NCBI GenBank assembly: GCA_963714375.1
Contig: CAVQOG010000001.1
Span: 1-64,000, forward strand
Source: UBA5794 sp963714375
Lineage (GTDB): Bacteria > Actinomycetota > Acidimicrobiia > Spongiisociales > UBA5794
Length of the DNA stretch: 64,000 nucleotides
Reading direction: 5' to 3'
The notes beneath the pieces are model-generated. The model saw only the letters and a list, made by a program, of their open reading frames with translations, was not told the origin of the DNA and did not search any database. The first letter of the stretch is position 1. Every line of letters begins with the position of its first letter. Made by a program: the position numbers and the translations under genes. Of this stretch, positions 49,460 to 57,466 are shown piece after piece.

Positions 49460-50686
49460 TCAGTCGAGACCGAAGATCCTTCTGGCGTTGTGCAATGAGT
49501 CAACGAGTGCGTCGACTTCTTCTGGCACGTTGTAGAGATAGAACGAAGCTCTTGCGGTCGCGGGGACTTCAAGGTACTTCATGAGTGGCCGTGCACAGTG
49601 ATGGCCTGCCCGAACGGCGATGGCGTCCTGATCAAGAATGGTCGCAATATCGTGGGCATGGATGTCCCCGAGCTCGAAGCTCACCGCTCCGCCCCGCTTG
49701 TTGATGTCCTTTGGACCGTAGATGGTCAGATCCGGCACTTCCGAGAGACGCTCAAGGGCATATTGCGTGAGTGACCGCTCGTGCTCGACAACAACGTCCA
49801 TCCCAACTGCCGATAGATAGTCGACCGCTGCACCGAATCCCACGGCCTCGGCAATTGGTGGGGTTCCAGCCTCGAACTTGTGCGGAACGGGTGCCCATGT
49901 CGATGTGTGGCGCTCAACGATGTTGATCATCTCGCCTCCGCCCTCTGTCGGTTCCATCGAGTCGAGAAGTTCAGCCTTGCCCCAAAGTGCCCCGATGCCG
50001 GTGGGTCCGAGCATCTTGTGTGCAGAAAAGGCCATGAAGTCGACGCCAAGCGCCTCGACGTCCACCTGTGCATGGGGCACGAGTTGGGCTGCATCGAGCA
50101 CGGAGATTGCACCAACGGACGCAGCGGCCTGTGTCAGCGTTTCGATCGGACCGAGGGCCCCGGTCACATTCGACATCCCGGCAAATGCGAGGACTTTCAC
50201 TCGGTCGTCCAAGAGGGCCTCAAGCCCGCTGGTGTCGACGCACAATTCGTCGTCAAGCTCCAGGTAGACGAGTTCTGCGCCGGTGTACTTCGCGATGAGC
50301 TGCCATGGGACGATGTTTGCGTGGTGCTCCATGATGGTGACAATGATCTTGTCGCCTGCTGAGAGATTGTTGAGACCCCACCCATATGCGATGAAGTTCA
50401 GGCTGGTGGTTGTGCCGCGAGTGAAGACGAGTTGGGCAGGGGAGGCGCCGATGAACGCCGCGACCTTGCCACGGGCGGACTCGTAGAGCTCAGTCGCTTC
50501 CGCTGCAAGGGTGTGTGCCCCGCGGTGGACGTTGGCGTTGGAGTTCTCGTAGTACGAGTCCATTGCATCGAGCACCGACTGTGGCTTCTGGGTCGTGGCA
50601 GCCGAATCGAGGTAGACGAGGGGCTTGCCGTTGACTTCGCGAGAGAGAATGGGAAAGTCAGACCTGAGCGCAGACAGGTCGCTCAC
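49460..50686 (-). CDS. sufS: Cysteine desulfurase SufS
   Basis: A 408-aa PLP enzyme of group II that mobilises sulfur from cysteine for Fe-S assembly. PLP-Lys224 lies in FSAHKMLGPTGIGALWG; the persulfide-carrying Cys364 in RAGHHCARPLMKYL; other markers are YLDSAATTQKP and MEHHANIVPWQ. It starts 4 nt inside the sufC2 stop (ATGA), so sufC2-sufS are translationally coupled, with sufU next. Confidence 0.94.
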   Translation of the reverse strand: MSDLSALRSDFPILSREVNGKPLVYLDSAATTQKPQSVLDAMDSYYENSNANVHRGAHTLAAEATELYESARGKVAAFIGASPAQLVFTRGTTTSLNFIAYGWGLNNLSAGDKIIVTIMEHHANIVPWQLIAKYTGAELVYLELDDELCVDTSGLEALLDDRVKVLAFAGMSNVTGALGPIETLTQAAASVGAISVLDAAQLVPHAQVDVEALGVDFMAFSAHKMLGPTGIGALWGKAELLDSMEPTEGGGEMINIVERHTSTWAPVPHKFEAGTPPIAEAVGFGAAVDYLSAVGMDVVVEHERSLTQYALERLSEVPDLTIYGPKDINKRGGAVSFELGDIHAHDIATILDQDAIAVRAGHHCARPLMKYLEVPATARASFYLYNVPEEVDALVDSLHNARRIFGLD

Positions 50687-51441
50687 ACCACGCCGACCTC
50701 GGGACGGAACGCGTCGTAGCCAGCTTCTTCGATCGAATCAGCAAGCTCGGCATCGCCGGACTTGACGATCCGTCCGTCTACGAATACGTGGACGACGTCT
50801 GGCGTGATGTAGTCGAGCATCCGCTGGTAGTGGGTGATGATGAGAAATCCCCGAGTCTCTGTCCTGAGGCGCTCAACACCTTCGGCGACGATCTTGAGGG
50901 CATCGATGTCGAGTCCGCTGTCGGTCTCATCGAGGACCGCGAAGTCGGGTTCGAGGACTGCCATCTGGAGTACCTCGTTGCGCTTGCGCTCGCCACCGGA
51001 GAATCCTTCATTGAGATAGCGGTCCGCAAAGGACGGATCCATCTCAAGCTCTCGCATTGCATCCATGACCTTGAGCCTCAGCTCCAGGACCGTGAAGTTT
51101 GTGCCCGTCTTGTTCGAGAGCGCCGTGCGGAGGAAGTTGACGACGCTGACGCCCGGAATCTCCTCGGGGTACTGGAATCCGAGGAACATGCCTGCTTGAC
51201 CACGCTTCTCGGGAGCCCACTCGGTGATGTCTTCACCCTTGTAGGCAATGGTGCCCTCGGTGATCAAATAGGCAGGGTGGCCGAGAAGAATATTGGCAAG
51301 CGTCGACTTCCCCGAGCCGTTGGGACCCATGATTGCGTGGGTTTCCCCCTCGTTGATGGTGATGTCAACACCCTTGAGGATGAGGTTTCCCTCAACGGAG
51401 GCGTGCAGGTTCGTGATCTGAAGGAGTGGAGTAGATGCCAT
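50683..51441 (-). CDS. sufC: SufC ATPase, copy 2
   Basis: A 252-aa second SUF ATPase: Walker A IMGPNGSGKST, signature FSGGERKRNEV, Walker B VLDETDSGLDID and IITHYQR. It heads a minus-strand sufC2-sufS-sufU group, while sufC1 closes the sufD operon 10 kb away. Both copies keep every catalytic motif, so neither is obviously dead. The start MASTPLLQITNL at 51441 is chosen because upstream in-frame sequence is repeat-derived. Confidence 0.92.
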   Translation of the reverse strand: MASTPLLQITNLHASVEGNLILKGVDITINEGETHAIMGPNGSGKSTLANILLGHPAYLITEGTIAYKGEDITEWAPEKRGQAGMFLGFQYPEEIPGVSVVNFLRTALSNKTGTNFTVLELRLKVMDAMRELEMDPSFADRYLNEGFSGGERKRNEVLQMAVLEPDFAVLDETDSGLDIDALKIVAEGVERLRTETRGFLIITHYQRMLDYITPDVVHVFVDGRIVKSGDAELADSIEEAGYDAFRPEVGVV

Positions 51442-51917
51442 CAGCCGAGGATACCCGCGCCATTGTTGCAATTCTGCCGTTTCCAACATGCCGATAGGGG
51501 TAATGGAGCTTTTGGCGAGAGAGAGCGCTGTCCCTTCCTGACGGATGCCCCCTGCGCCGTCTGCGAACCAGACGCCGCGTCCCCCCCGCAAGCGGGAGGA
51601 CGGTCCGAAACGAGCGTCCCCCCTTCAGGGGGGACGGGCGAGCGCAGCGAGCCAGGGGGGCCTGCGAGCCTGCGAGCCCCGTCTTTTGGATGTCGGATGT
51701 CCCCCTGCATCGTCTGCGAACCAGCCGCCGCGTCCCCCCCCCGCAAGCGGGAGGACGGTCCGAAACGAGCGTCCCCCCTTCAGGGGGGACGGGCGAGCGC
51801 AGCGAGCCAGGGGGGCCTGCGAGCCTGCGAGCCCCGTCTTTTGGATGTCGGATGTCCCCCTGCATCGTCTGCGAACCAGCCGCCGCGTCCCCCGTGAGCG
51901 GGGGGACGGTGTTGATG
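51442..51917. repeat. 476-nt gene-free interval with a 153/155-bp tandem repeat
   Basis: Unit 1 is 51548-51700 (153 nt), unit 2 is 51701-51855 (155 nt) and a third, partial unit is 51856-51910. Each unit opens with element A (GTCTG-CGAAC-CAGAC, CCCGC-AA-GCGGG). Next come CCCCCCTTCAGGGGGG, a GCGAGC-GCAGCGAGCC stretch and GCGAGCCTGCGAGCC, and each full unit ends with two heptamers (GGATGTC twice). Units 1 and 2 are nearly identical. The repeat reaches the stop of the LLM gene at 51918. Unique sequence from 51442 to 51547 holds no gene I can see. Confidence 0.9.
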
Positions 51918-52847
51918 TCAACGAAGGGCGGTAAAGGTGCGTTCCATGCGTGTGAGGTCGACGTCGTCGAGGGGGACGTACTCCTGGACGTAGTAGCGGC
52001 CGATGCCCCATGAGGCCATCTGGTCGATGGCGCGGTGGGCGCGTTCGGGATTTCCGTGGGGGACGCATCGTTCGTCGAGGAAGTCGCTGTATTGCTCTGG
52101 GGTCATGTCCCGTCGCGCCCCACGTTCGACCAACGCCGTTGCATGGTCGGCTTCGGATGCATAGACCAGCGCCGGTCCCGAAAAAGAGATGAGGATGTCG
52201 TCCGGGTCACGGCCAGCATCAGAGGCTGCCAACCGCATGACCTGGCGTCTGGCATCGAAAGATTCCCGGTCAGTGACGAACGAGTTGTATTCGTGTGCAT
52301 ACCGGCCAGCCAGTTTTGGGGTCTTGCGCGGTCCAGATCCTCCGATCACGATCTGGAGTCCCTCCGATGCCGGAGGTGCGACCGTGGCGCTGTTGAGCGA
52401 GTAGTGGGTGCCGTCCACCCGGCCGCCACCTGAGAACATGGTGGTGATCACTTCAAGCGATTCCTCGAGACGATCGAAGCGTTCGCCGAGCGGGGGGAGA
52501 TACATGCCAAAGGCGGTGTGTTCCGATTCCATCCAACCTGTTCCGACGCCGAGGGTGAAGCGACCGTCAGACATCTCATCGATCGTGGTCGCAGACTTTG
52601 CCATGACCGCGGGGTGCCGGAAGCTGATGGGTGACACGAGCGAGACCAGCCGAATTGTCGACGTCTCCCTCGCGAGTCCCGCGAACGACACAAGTGCATC
52701 GGTTGCATGAGCAGACTCCTCCCCGTTCAGGTAGTGGTCCGACCTCGCGAATGCATCGAGTCCTGCCGTTTCGGCCCACCGGGCGAGTTCGAGGAGGCGG
52801 TCATACGAGCCGCCACATTGGGGTTCGACGAAAAGCCCAAGTTCCAT
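51918..52847 (-). CDS. LLM-class flavin/F420-dependent oxidoreductase
   Basis: A 309-aa luciferase-like TIM-barrel protein: MELGLFVEPQCGGSYDRLLELARWAE at the start, FARSDHYL, PAVMAKSATTIDEMSDGRFTLGVGTGWMESEH and LQIVIGGSGPRKTPKLAGRYA. It is longer than and distinct from the LLM protein at 26382. Substrate unknown; F420 use is likely from the lineage. ATG at 52847 follows GGGAAGG. It probably shares a minus-strand transcript with the MBL hydrolase, 11 nt upstream. Confidence 0.85.
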   Translation of the reverse strand: MELGLFVEPQCGGSYDRLLELARWAETAGLDAFARSDHYLNGEESAHATDALVSFAGLARETSTIRLVSLVSPISFRHPAVMAKSATTIDEMSDGRFTLGVGTGWMESEHTAFGMYLPPLGERFDRLEESLEVITTMFSGGGRVDGTHYSLNSATVAPPASEGLQIVIGGSGPRKTPKLAGRYAHEYNSFVTDRESFDARRQVMRLAASDAGRDPDDILISFSGPALVYASEADHATALVERGARRDMTPEQYSDFLDERCVPHGNPERAHRAIDQMASWGIGRYYVQEYVPLDDVDLTRMERTFTALR

Positions 52848-52858
52848 CGTGCCTTCCC

Positions 52859-53479
52859 TCACCATCCGCGGGCGATCCATTCCTCGAGTTGATTGCGTTC
52901 TCCGCCGATCGTTGTCGAATCACCGTGTCCGGGTAGCACGACCGTTTCGTCCGGCAGGGTGAAGAGACTCGATCGTATCGACTCGATGATGGTTGGAAAC
53001 GAACTGTGATCGAATCGTGTCGCCCCCGGTCCCCCCGGAAACAGGGTGTCGCCGGTCAGGACGACACCGTCGAGGACGACGCAGACGGAACCTGGCGTGT
53101 GGCCCGGCGTGTGGACAACGGTGGCACTCACATCGCCGATCGACAAGGGCCCCGTTTCAAGAGCATCGAACGCCTTACCCGCTATGTCCCGGTCCAGAGG
53201 GTGGAGCAGCGCGGGTACAGCGAAGTGGTGTGAGGCATCGTCGGCTGCCTGATGGTGGTCCCAATGGCCATGTGTGGTGAGGATGGCCGTCACCGTGGAG
53301 TCACCGGCAAGGTGGGTCAGCTGATCAAAGTCATCGGCGGCATCGACGAGGAGCGACATCCCGGTTCGCTCACAGCGCACCAGATAGGCGTTGTTGTCGA
53401 TCGGTCCAACCACAACTCGTGAGACGGTGAACCCGTTGCCTGCGTAGCAATGCTGGACGTCGGGCTGGCTGCTACCCAA
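52859..53479 (-). CDS. MBL-fold metallo-hydrolase (glyoxalase II-like)
   Basis: About 206 aa. Zinc motif THGHWDHHQAADD (HxHxDH), then HTPGHTPGSVCV, GDTLFPGGPGATRFD and a C-terminal LPGHGDSTTIGGE complete the metal site. It is likely a thioester hydrolase or related enzyme. The start is uncertain: an ATG at 53560 would force an 89-nt overlap with the upstream gene, so TTG at 53479 (8-nt overlap with the upstream stop) is used here. Confidence 0.83.
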   Translation of the reverse strand: MGSSQPDVQHCYAGNGFTVSRVVVGPIDNNAYLVRCERTGMSLLVDAADDFDQLTHLAGDSTVTAILTTHGHWDHHQAADDASHHFAVPALLHPLDRDIAGKAFDALETGPLSIGDVSATVVHTPGHTPGSVCVVLDGVVLTGDTLFPGGPGATRFDHSSFPTIIESIRSSLFTLPDETVVLPGHGDSTTIGGERNQLEEWIARGW

Positions 53480-54098
53480 GGCTACGCAATATCCCGTCGA
53501 GCTGTTCGGTTTGGAGCTCGCCGGATGTCCGGAGTGCAACCGTTCCGTCGGAGTTGACAAAGACCCAATACGGGAATCCGCCGGAACCGTATGCGGCGAG
53601 TACGGAGTTGTCCTTGTCGTCCCTGATGACAGGAACCGTCCAACCTTCCCGCTCGAGCCATTCTGAGGGCGGGTAGTTGGCCTGTGCCGAGTTCATGGAA
53701 GTTGCTACGGAGTACATGTCAACACCGTCGACACCCCCGGTTTCGTTGAGGTATGCCTGGACCCGAGGCACCTCGGCCTGACAGTGCGAGCACCAGTGGG
53801 CGAGGAGCACGATCGCTTTGGCGCGACCGTCGCCGCGATCGATCGTGACGGTATTCCCGTCGAAGTCCTGACCCGTGACATTGGGGATGGCCAATCCGTT
53901 GGCGGTTTCATCGATTGGGCTCTGTGGAGGCATGAGGGGAAGACCTGCGCCTTCGATCTGTGGGTCCCCGAATTCGGACCCAACCTCATTTGTACCCATC
54001 ACGACTGCGAGGACGAGTAGCAGCACGAGGCCGCCACCGACGATGCCGATGATCAAACCTGTTTTGCTCTTCGGCGCTTTCACTTGCTTCGTGGTCAT
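53472..54098 (-). CDS. Membrane-anchored TlpA/DsbE-like thioredoxin-fold protein
   Basis: A 208-aa protein with one N-terminal transmembrane anchor (LIIGIVGGGLVLLLVLAVVM, about residues 15-34) and an extracytoplasmic redoxin domain with active site WCSHC at about residues 102-106. It probably reduces or isomerises disulfides of exported proteins, for example cytochrome c maturation factors. AGGA lies 6 nt before the ATG. It follows the DsbB gene by 7 nt, so the two form a thiol-redox pair. Confidence 0.88.
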   Translation of the reverse strand: MTTKQVKAPKSKTGLIIGIVGGGLVLLLVLAVVMGTNEVGSEFGDPQIEGAGLPLMPPQSPIDETANGLAIPNVTGQDFDGNTVTIDRGDGRAKAIVLLAHWCSHCQAEVPRVQAYLNETGGVDGVDMYSVATSMNSAQANYPPSEWLEREGWTVPVIRDDKDNSVLAAYGSGGFPYWVFVNSDGTVALRTSGELQTEQLDGILRSLG

Positions 54099-54105
54099 GG
54101 TGTTC

Positions 54106-54705
54106 CTATGTCGTCGTGTCGGCGCCCAGGTCGGTGCCTATTGTCGAAGTGTCCGTCGATGTGGGGGCTGTCGATGTCGAGGCGTTGATCCGGTCCGCCC
54201 ACAGCAGGGTAAGGATAAGCGCGAAGGCACTCAATGACATGTAGGGGATCGTCACAAAGCCGAACTTCATGATGTAGTAGCCGCTACAAAGTGGGCCGGT
54301 CGCAGAGCACGAGCCGGAATCGAGGTCAGGAAACGCTTGGATGAATCGATGGTACGCCGCTATCCCGAGCCCAATCGTTGCAATCGTTGCTGCATACAGC
54401 CGAGCCATCGAGTCCTTTCGGTACGCTGCCATGAGAAGGATGATGACGAGCGGGTACATCGCGATTCTCTGAAACCAGCAGTACCGACAGGGAGGGAGAT
54501 GGGCAATCTCGGACAGATACAGACTGCCGAGTGTCGCCGCCAACGCAACGAATCCGGCAAGCCAGAGCGTTTGGCCCCTCAGGAATTCGAATGGGTTTCG
54601 ATCCTGGAGACGACCCATGACGCCCAAGACGATGAGAAAGATCGTTGCGATGTTGGCAGCCAACGCCGCAAGAGCGAAGAAGGTTGCCATGGTGTTGAAG
54701 TCCAC
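54106..54705 (-). CDS. dsbB: Disulfide bond formation protein DsbB
   Basis: A 199-aa four-helix membrane protein that passes electrons from disulfide formation to quinone. The active CxxC-like pair is in LPPCRYCWFQRIAMYPL (about residues 72-75); the second cysteine pair is in SGSCSATGPLCSGYY on the extracytoplasmic loop. It has a GTG start with AAGGA 8 nt upstream. Menaquinone, whose genes lie at 9.7-14.6 kb, would be the electron acceptor. The C-terminal tail is Thr/Ser-rich. It is divergent from the small membrane protein gene at 54797. Confidence 0.9.
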   Translation of the reverse strand: MDFNTMATFFALAALAANIATIFLIVLGVMGRLQDRNPFEFLRGQTLWLAGFVALAATLGSLYLSEIAHLPPCRYCWFQRIAMYPLVIILLMAAYRKDSMARLYAATIATIGLGIAAYHRFIQAFPDLDSGSCSATGPLCSGYYIMKFGFVTIPYMSLSAFALILTLLWADRINASTSTAPTSTDTSTIGTDLGADTTT

Positions 54706-54783
54706 GCCGAATTCCTTGTCGGTCGATCCAGTGGTCTGCTACTAGGAGCGAAGCTACCAGCAGCCTGACGATAACCACCGGGG

Positions 54784-54789
54784 TAGCCT
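54784..54789 (+). promoter_or_regulatory. Candidate -10 box of the gene at 54797 (leaderless)
   Basis: TAGCCT ends 7 nt before the ATG at 54797. Confidence 0.4.
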
Positions 54790-54796
54790 GCAGGGA

Positions 54797-55204
54797 ATGA
54801 GTGGTCCACTGTTCTTTGCAGTCTTGATGGTCGTTGTCCTCGCTTTTGGTGTTGCAATGTTCTGGCAGGAGTCGAAACGCATGCAGCAGTCGACAACGAT
54901 CTACGGCGTTGAGGACTCGATCGAATTCGTGTGGGATGCCCTCGGCGAGGACAACCTCGCGCTCACCAAGTCGGACGTGCGGCGCATCCTCGAGTGGGAG
55001 ATGCACTATCTCCAGCAGCCGCACCTGTGGGAGGACGAAGGCACAGCCGTTGTCGGGGGAAAGGCATCGGCGATGTACGTCCAGGAACAGGCGCTCGCAA
55101 TGGGCCATCCGTACGAGCCAGAGCAGATCTATGCAGTCCTCGACTACCAGGCGGCCTATCTGCACGCCATCGGCGCGATCGGGAACGAAGCAACGGACGA
55201 GTAA
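54797..55204 (+). CDS. Small membrane-anchored protein of unknown function
   Basis: A 135-aa protein with one N-terminal hydrophobic segment (FFAVLMVVVLAFGVAMFW) and a mostly helical, acidic cytoplasmic or extracytoplasmic part (SDVRRILEWEMHYLQQ, YVQEQALAMGHPYEPEQIYAVL). I do not recognise the family. The opening has a strong -10-like box. Its stop is followed at once by 7-bp repeats shared with the end of the convergent hydrolase gene. Confidence 0.65.
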   Translation: MSGPLFFAVLMVVVLAFGVAMFWQESKRMQQSTTIYGVEDSIEFVWDALGEDNLALTKSDVRRILEWEMHYLQQPHLWEDEGTAVVGGKASAMYVQEQALAMGHPYEPEQIYAVLDYQAAYLHAIGAIGNEATDE

Positions 55205-55205
55205 G

Positions 55206-55228
55206 TAGAAGTCAGACGTCTGACTTCG
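55206..55228. repeat. Heptamers spanning the end of the hydrolase gene
   Basis: AGAAGTC AGACGTC TGACTTC in tandem. Read on the minus strand they encode the last residues of the hydrolase and its stop (KSDV-stop). Confidence 0.75.
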
Positions 55229-55862
55229 GATCTGGCAGGAGGGCTGCAACGACGTCGGTAGCCAGCTTCTCGTGTTTGAAGACGAAGAAATGATCGGAGC
55301 CCGGGTAGATAGAGATCTCGGCGCCGATGCTTGCTGCGTACACAGCGAGTGCATCGACATTCACGAATTGATCTCGCTCGCCCACAATGAAGAACCGACG
55401 TGCGTCGGCGAGTTCGTCCGCATCAGGCAGACCTGGAGTCAGCGGGCTATTGACAGGCGGGGCAATGCCGACATAGGGAATGGTCGATCCCGAACGTGCT
55501 TGCCACCCCAGAGCGACAGCCGCACCAAATGACCAGCCGACGATTCCAGACAGCGGAGGGAGTTCACGCTCGACGAAGTCCACGACCCACGTCACATCGC
55601 TGACCTCACCAAGTCCGTTGTCGTGGATTCCGGTTGATTCGCCTACGCCGCGGAAGTTGAACCGAACGGTTACGAGTCCCGCTTCGAGTGCTTCTGCAGC
55701 GATTGCCCCCAGGATCGGGTGGCGCATTGTGCCGCCTTGGACGGGGTGCGGATGGCACAACACCACCGTACCGAGCCGGTTGCCAGGGGCAATGGCTCGT
55801 GGCTCTTCGACCATGACCTCGAGGACGACACCGTCGGTGGATGGGATGAGTCGTTGCGTCAT
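55212..55862 (-). CDS. Alpha/beta hydrolase
   Basis: A 216-aa alpha/beta-hydrolase: oxyanion region LCHPHPVQGGTMRHP (residues 34-48), NFRGVGESTG, nucleophile elbow GWSFGA (Ser) and C-terminal GSDHFF (His). The HPHP/QGG...NFRG pattern is typical of the small hydrolases related to YfbL/COG2945. Substrate unknown. The start MTQRLIPSTDG at 55862 is preferred; its stop and last codons are made of heptamer repeat. A 28-aa ORF ends just upstream. Confidence 0.8.
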   Translation of the reverse strand: MTQRLIPSTDGVVLEVMVEEPRAIAPGNRLGTVVLCHPHPVQGGTMRHPILGAIAAEALEAGLVTVRFNFRGVGESTGIHDNGLGEVSDVTWVVDFVERELPPLSGIVGWSFGAAVALGWQARSGSTIPYVGIAPPVNSPLTPGLPDADELADARRFFIVGERDQFVNVDALAVYAASIGAEISIYPGSDHFFVFKHEKLATDVVAALLPDPKSDV

Positions 55863-55872
55863 GGTGTCTCGC

Positions 55873-55959
55873 TCACAACGTTGCGAAGTAGAGCCCCGTT
55901 GCGCCAAGGATCAGAAGTCCTACCGCAAGTGAGGCGAGAATGAGATACCGCGTTTGCAC
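55873..55959 (-). CDS. 28-aa single-transmembrane micropeptide
   Basis: GTG-initiated ORF of 28 residues, nearly all hydrophobic (YLILASLAVGLLILGATGLY in its centre). It ends 11 nt before the hydrolase ATG on the same strand. TACCAT (55966-55971) lies 6 nt before its start, the spacing seen for the other leaderless genes. Function is unknown. Confidence 0.4.
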   Translation of the reverse strand: MQTRYLILASLAVGLLILGATGLYFATL

Positions 55960-55965
55960 GGTGCC

Positions 55966-55971
55966 ATGGTA
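55966..55971 (-). promoter_or_regulatory. Candidate -10 box of the micropeptide-hydrolase unit
   Basis: TACCAT on the minus strand ends 6 nt before the GTG at 55959. Confidence 0.3.
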
Positions 55972-56047
55972 TCGAGCACCGCCGACTCACGACGACTGCC
56001 GCACTATCGTTGCCTGACACCGTTGCAGACCTCTGGAGCACGAATCG

Positions 56048-57421
56048 ATGTACGACATCGCAGTGATAGGTGGGGGGCCGGGAGGCTACGCCGCTGCGCT
56101 CTATGCGCACAATTTTGGTCTGTCGGTTGCCTTGATCGAAAAGGACCGCATCGGAGGCACATGTCTCCTCCGCGGCTGTATCCCAGCAAAGGCACTCATC
56201 CAATCCGGCGAGGTGTTTTCCACCGTGAAGTCGGCAGCCGAGTTCGGTGTCGTGACTTCGGATCCCACATTCGACTGGCCCGTCGCGATCGAGAGAAAAG
56301 CCAAGGTGGTTGAAGGGCTTGTCAACGGTCTTGCCGGATTGCTCAAGACCCGCGGCGTGGACATGATCGACGGATTCGGCGCGCTTTCGGGAGACGGCAA
56401 GGTCAGCGTCACCCACGACGATGGCACAATCACCGAAGTCGAGGCCCGGGCCATCATCATCGCAACCGGATCGTCGCCGTCAACGATTCCAGGATATGAA
56501 ATCAATGGCACCACGATTGTGTCCTCCGACGAGGCCCTCGGCTGGGATACGCAGCCAAAAAGTGTTGCGATCATCGGTGCCGGAGTCATTGGCTGCGAGT
56601 TCGCATCGTTCCTTGCCGATGTTGGCTCCGATGTACACATCTTTGAGGTGCAGGATCAACTGGTACCCGGCATGGAACCCGAGGCGGCCAAGGTCCTCTC
56701 ACGCGCTTTCCGACGTAAGGGCATCACGATGCATCTTGGTGTCGGTGTCGGTCAACCAACCGCATCGGCGACATCGGTTGTCGTCCCATTCGGGAGCGAA
56801 TCCGTTGAGGTAGACACCGTCTTGGTTGCAGTTGGTCGCCGACCCATGACCGATGCAATCAACCTCGACGCGATCGGTGTCACAGCCGACCACGGCTTCA
56901 TCCCGGTCGATCGGGCGACCATGCAGACCTCCGCTTCAGGCGTGTACGCGGTTGGCGACATCGTCGCAGGAACGCCCCAACTTGCCCATGTTGCATTCGC
57001 TGAGGCGATTGCGGCTGTCACCCATATCGCTACAGGCGAGACAGCTGCTGTCGACTACAACGCCGTTCCCATGGTCGTCTATACCCACCCCGAGATCGCT
57101 TGGGTTGGTCGGACCGAAGCCGCAGCCAGAGCAGACGGGTACAGCATTGAGACAACCGAGCACGGGATGCGCGGTGTTGGAAGGGCGATCATTCAGGGTC
57201 AGACCGGGGGGACCGTCAAGATTGTCTCGGAGACCGATGGTCAGCTCTTGGGCGCAACGGTCGCAGGTCCCGGAGCAGGTGAAATGATCCACGAGCTGAT
57301 GTACGCCGTCGGCTTTGAGGCACTCCCGCAAGAAGCGGCATCATTCATCCACGCACACCCGACAATTTCAGAGGCGATCGGTGAGGCGCTGATGGCGTCC
57401 GCGGGTCGCGCCCTGCACTGA
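56048..57421 (+). CDS. lpdA: Dihydrolipoyl dehydrogenase (E3)
   Basis: A 457-aa FAD flavoprotein that reoxidises dihydrolipoyl groups with NAD. FAD site VIGGGPGGYAAALYA, redox pair Cys39/Cys44 (GGTCLLRGCIPAKAL), NAD site AIIGAGVIGCEFASFLADVG, GVYAVGDI and the C-terminal His-Glu catalytic pair in HAHPTISEAIGEA. It is 45 nt before the E2 gene, so E3-E2-lipoate genes form one unit. No E1 gene is in the window. Confidence 0.94.
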   Translation: MYDIAVIGGGPGGYAAALYAHNFGLSVALIEKDRIGGTCLLRGCIPAKALIQSGEVFSTVKSAAEFGVVTSDPTFDWPVAIERKAKVVEGLVNGLAGLLKTRGVDMIDGFGALSGDGKVSVTHDDGTITEVEARAIIIATGSSPSTIPGYEINGTTIVSSDEALGWDTQPKSVAIIGAGVIGCEFASFLADVGSDVHIFEVQDQLVPGMEPEAAKVLSRAFRRKGITMHLGVGVGQPTASATSVVVPFGSESVEVDTVLVAVGRRPMTDAINLDAIGVTADHGFIPVDRATMQTSASGVYAVGDIVAGTPQLAHVAFAEAIAAVTHIATGETAAVDYNAVPMVVYTHPEIAWVGRTEAAARADGYSIETTEHGMRGVGRAIIQGQTGGTVKIVSETDGQLLGATVAGPGAGEMIHELMYAVGFEALPQEAASFIHAHPTISEAIGEALMASAGRALH

Positions 57422-57466
57422 GGCTTGACAGATTCCCAGCATCGCTGGGCAACAAGGAGAAGAGAC

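Noticed and set aside
51548..51910. Coding sequence in the long tandem repeat
   Set aside because: Open frames there are low-complexity Arg/Pro/Gly translations of the repeat, open in several frames on both strands.
54326..55360. 344-codon minus-strand ORF across dsbB and the gene at 54797
   Set aside because: It overlaps DsbB, which has its CxxC motif and membrane helices in another frame, and shows no domain.
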